This document shows positions 5,582 to 6,707 of a stretch of 6,707 nt of DNA, piece by piece. The translations under genes were made by a program, and so were the position numbers. The notes below the pieces were generated by a model. That model was not told where the DNA came from and ran no database searches. It was given only the letters and a program-made list of their open reading frames with translations. Every line of letters starts with the position of its first letter. Positions within the stretch are counted from its first letter, which is position 1. Source of the DNA: Melioribacteraceae bacterium (GTDB taxonomy: Bacteria > Bacteroidota > Ignavibacteria > Ignavibacteriales > Melioribacteraceae); contig JALWEC010000482.1 of NCBI GenBank assembly GCA_027036655.1, positions 1 to 6,707 of the forward strand, in the 5' to 3' direction.

Positions 5582-6707
5582 ATGGATATTGAAAAAATTA
5601 TAGAATTACATCGGCAAGCTATTGCGTTAAACAGCAAATACAATAAAAAAAGATTTGTCGCACAAAAAATAATGGAGGATTCCGGGAACCATTTTGTCGG
5701 CGTAATCGGTCCGCGCGGCGTTGGGAAATCCGTATTATTTAGGCAGTTAGCTTCGCTTGACGAAAATTCAATTTACATATCGATTGATTCGGTTGATTTC
5801 GAGAATCTTTTTGAGCTTGTTAAAACCTTGTATGAAACTTACGGGTACAAAAAATATTTTCTCGATGAAATCCATTTTTATAAGGATTATGAAAAAGACT
5901 TAAAAACCATTTATGATTTTTTAGGTGTAAAAGTTTTTTTTACAAGCTCGGTTTCATTATCACTGTATGAGTCGGCTTATGATTTATCGAGAAGAGTGAA
6001 AATATATGATATTTTCCCATTTAGTTATCGGGAATATCTATTTTTTAGGGAAGATAAGAATTTAAATGTATTAAGATTAGTTGACATCAAAAATAAAGAA
6101 TGGCGTCCGGAACATATTAGAAACGGTCATCTTTTTCGAAAATATATTTCTGGCGCTTTAATGCCGTTTTCCCTTGAAGAAGCCGATATTTTGCCGATGA
6201 TGGAAAATATTTTGGATAAAATAATTTTTAAGGATATTCCGCTTGTGGCGAGTTTAAGGATTGACGAATTGGACATTATAAAAAAAATTGTCGGGTTTAT
6301 AGGTAAATCCCAAATTGACGGAATAAGTTATTCAACCCTTTCCAACAACTTAAAAATCACAAAATACAAGGCGGAACAATATATAAAACTTTTGCAGAAA
6401 GCTTTTGTCGTCAATGTAATTCTCCCGAGAGGGACAAATGTTCTGAAAGAACCGAAAATCGTGTTGGGGCTACCTTTTAGACTGCTTTATAAAGATTACG
6501 ACGAGGCGATAGGGGGATTAAGGGAAGATTATTTTGTCGGGTGCGTAAAAATGTCCGGAATGAAAATTAATTATTTAAAGACAAAAAAAGGGAAAAAAAC
6601 TCCTGATTATATATTGGAAGAAAATGGCAAGGAGTATATTGTTGAGGTTGGCGGAAAGGGGAAAGGAATTAGCCAATTTAAAGGAATAGACCTGGAGAAA
6701 TCAATTA
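5582..6707 (+). CDS. AAA-type ATPase, AAA_14/DUF4143-associated family, 3' end outside window
   Basis: The frame is open from the ATG at 5582 to the window edge, giving 375 complete codons and no stop. Walker A is GPRGVGKS (43-50). Walker B is YFLDEIHFY (92-100), with Asp95 and Glu96 as the metal-binding and catalytic pair. TSS (121-123) is at the sensor 1 place, where relatives usually have TGSS. DLSRR (134-138) followed by FSYREYLFF (147-155) is a strong family signature. After about residue 240 come a winged-helix-like stretch and a C-terminal part of the DUF4143 kind with PDYIL (341-345) and YIVEVGGKGKG (352-362), a PD-(D/E)XK-like arrangement (Asp342, Glu355) without the standard E-x-K spacing. 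Biological role in this family is poorly known; I do not assign a pathway. The gene is about 34% GC by hand count, has its own repeat-built promoters and is likely transcribed separately from the operon upstream. It may be an accessory or mobile-type gene. Confidence 0.88.
   Translation, partial: MDIEKIIELHRQAIALNSKYNKKRFVAQKIMEDSGNHFVGVIGPRGVGKSVLFRQLASLDENSIYISIDSVDFENLFELVKTLYETYGYKKYFLDEIHFYKDYEKDLKTIYDFLGVKVFFTSSVSLSLYESAYDLSRRVKIYDIFPFSYREYLFFREDKNLNVLRLVDIKNKEWRPEHIRNGHLFRKYISGALMPFSLEEADILPMMENILDKIIFKDIPLVASLRIDELDIIKKIVGFIGKSQIDGISYSTLSNNLKITKYKAEQYIKLLQKAFVVNVILPRGTNVLKEPKIVLGLPFRLLYKDYDEAIGGLREDYFVGCVKMSGMKINYLKTKKGKKTPDYILEENGKEYIVEVGGKGKGISQFKGIDLEKSI

Overview
The window reads as one compact plus-strand gene run from a Gram-negative bacterium, most likely of the Bacteroidota/Chlorobiota/Ignavibacteriota group. 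I base this on the DUF4292-type lipoprotein next to an EnvC-like protein, the moderate-to-low GC (about 40% in the first genes by hand count) and the presence of an outer-membrane lipoprotein system. The phylum is an inference; I lean towards an Ignavibacteria-like organism without proof.

Positions 2-5472 hold five genes, every junction of which overlaps (1534-1537, 2319-2325, 3548-3551 and base 4219). They look like one translationally coupled operon. The first three form an envelope module: a TPR protein whose 5' end lies outside the window, a lipoprotein that I read as LolB-like (outer-membrane lipoprotein insertion), and an EnvC-like coiled-coil protein with a degenerate LytM domain (probable activator of cell-wall amidases). 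The last two are a class I SAM-dependent methyltransferase and a Wzx/RfbX-type polysaccharide flippase, which suggest the start of a surface-polysaccharide or glycan locus attached directly to the envelope module.

Positions 5473-5581 are the only intergenic stretch. It is only 109 bp but densely structured: two perfect 20-bp direct repeats and a third degenerate copy at 31-32 bp spacing. Each of the first two supplies a TTGACA box 16-17 bp ahead of the TAAAAT box of the next copy. A nested 42-bp inverted repeat ends exactly at the Shine-Dalgarno sequence of the following gene.

From 5582 to the right edge runs a separate AT-rich gene (about 34% GC) for an AAA-type ATPase of the DUF4143-associated family, cut off by the window end. 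It appears to have its own promoter array and to be independent of the operon. No RNA genes, CRISPR arrays or transposases were seen. The most unusual items are the promoter/operator array before the ATPase and the residue-level case for calling the DUF4292-type lipoprotein a LolB.
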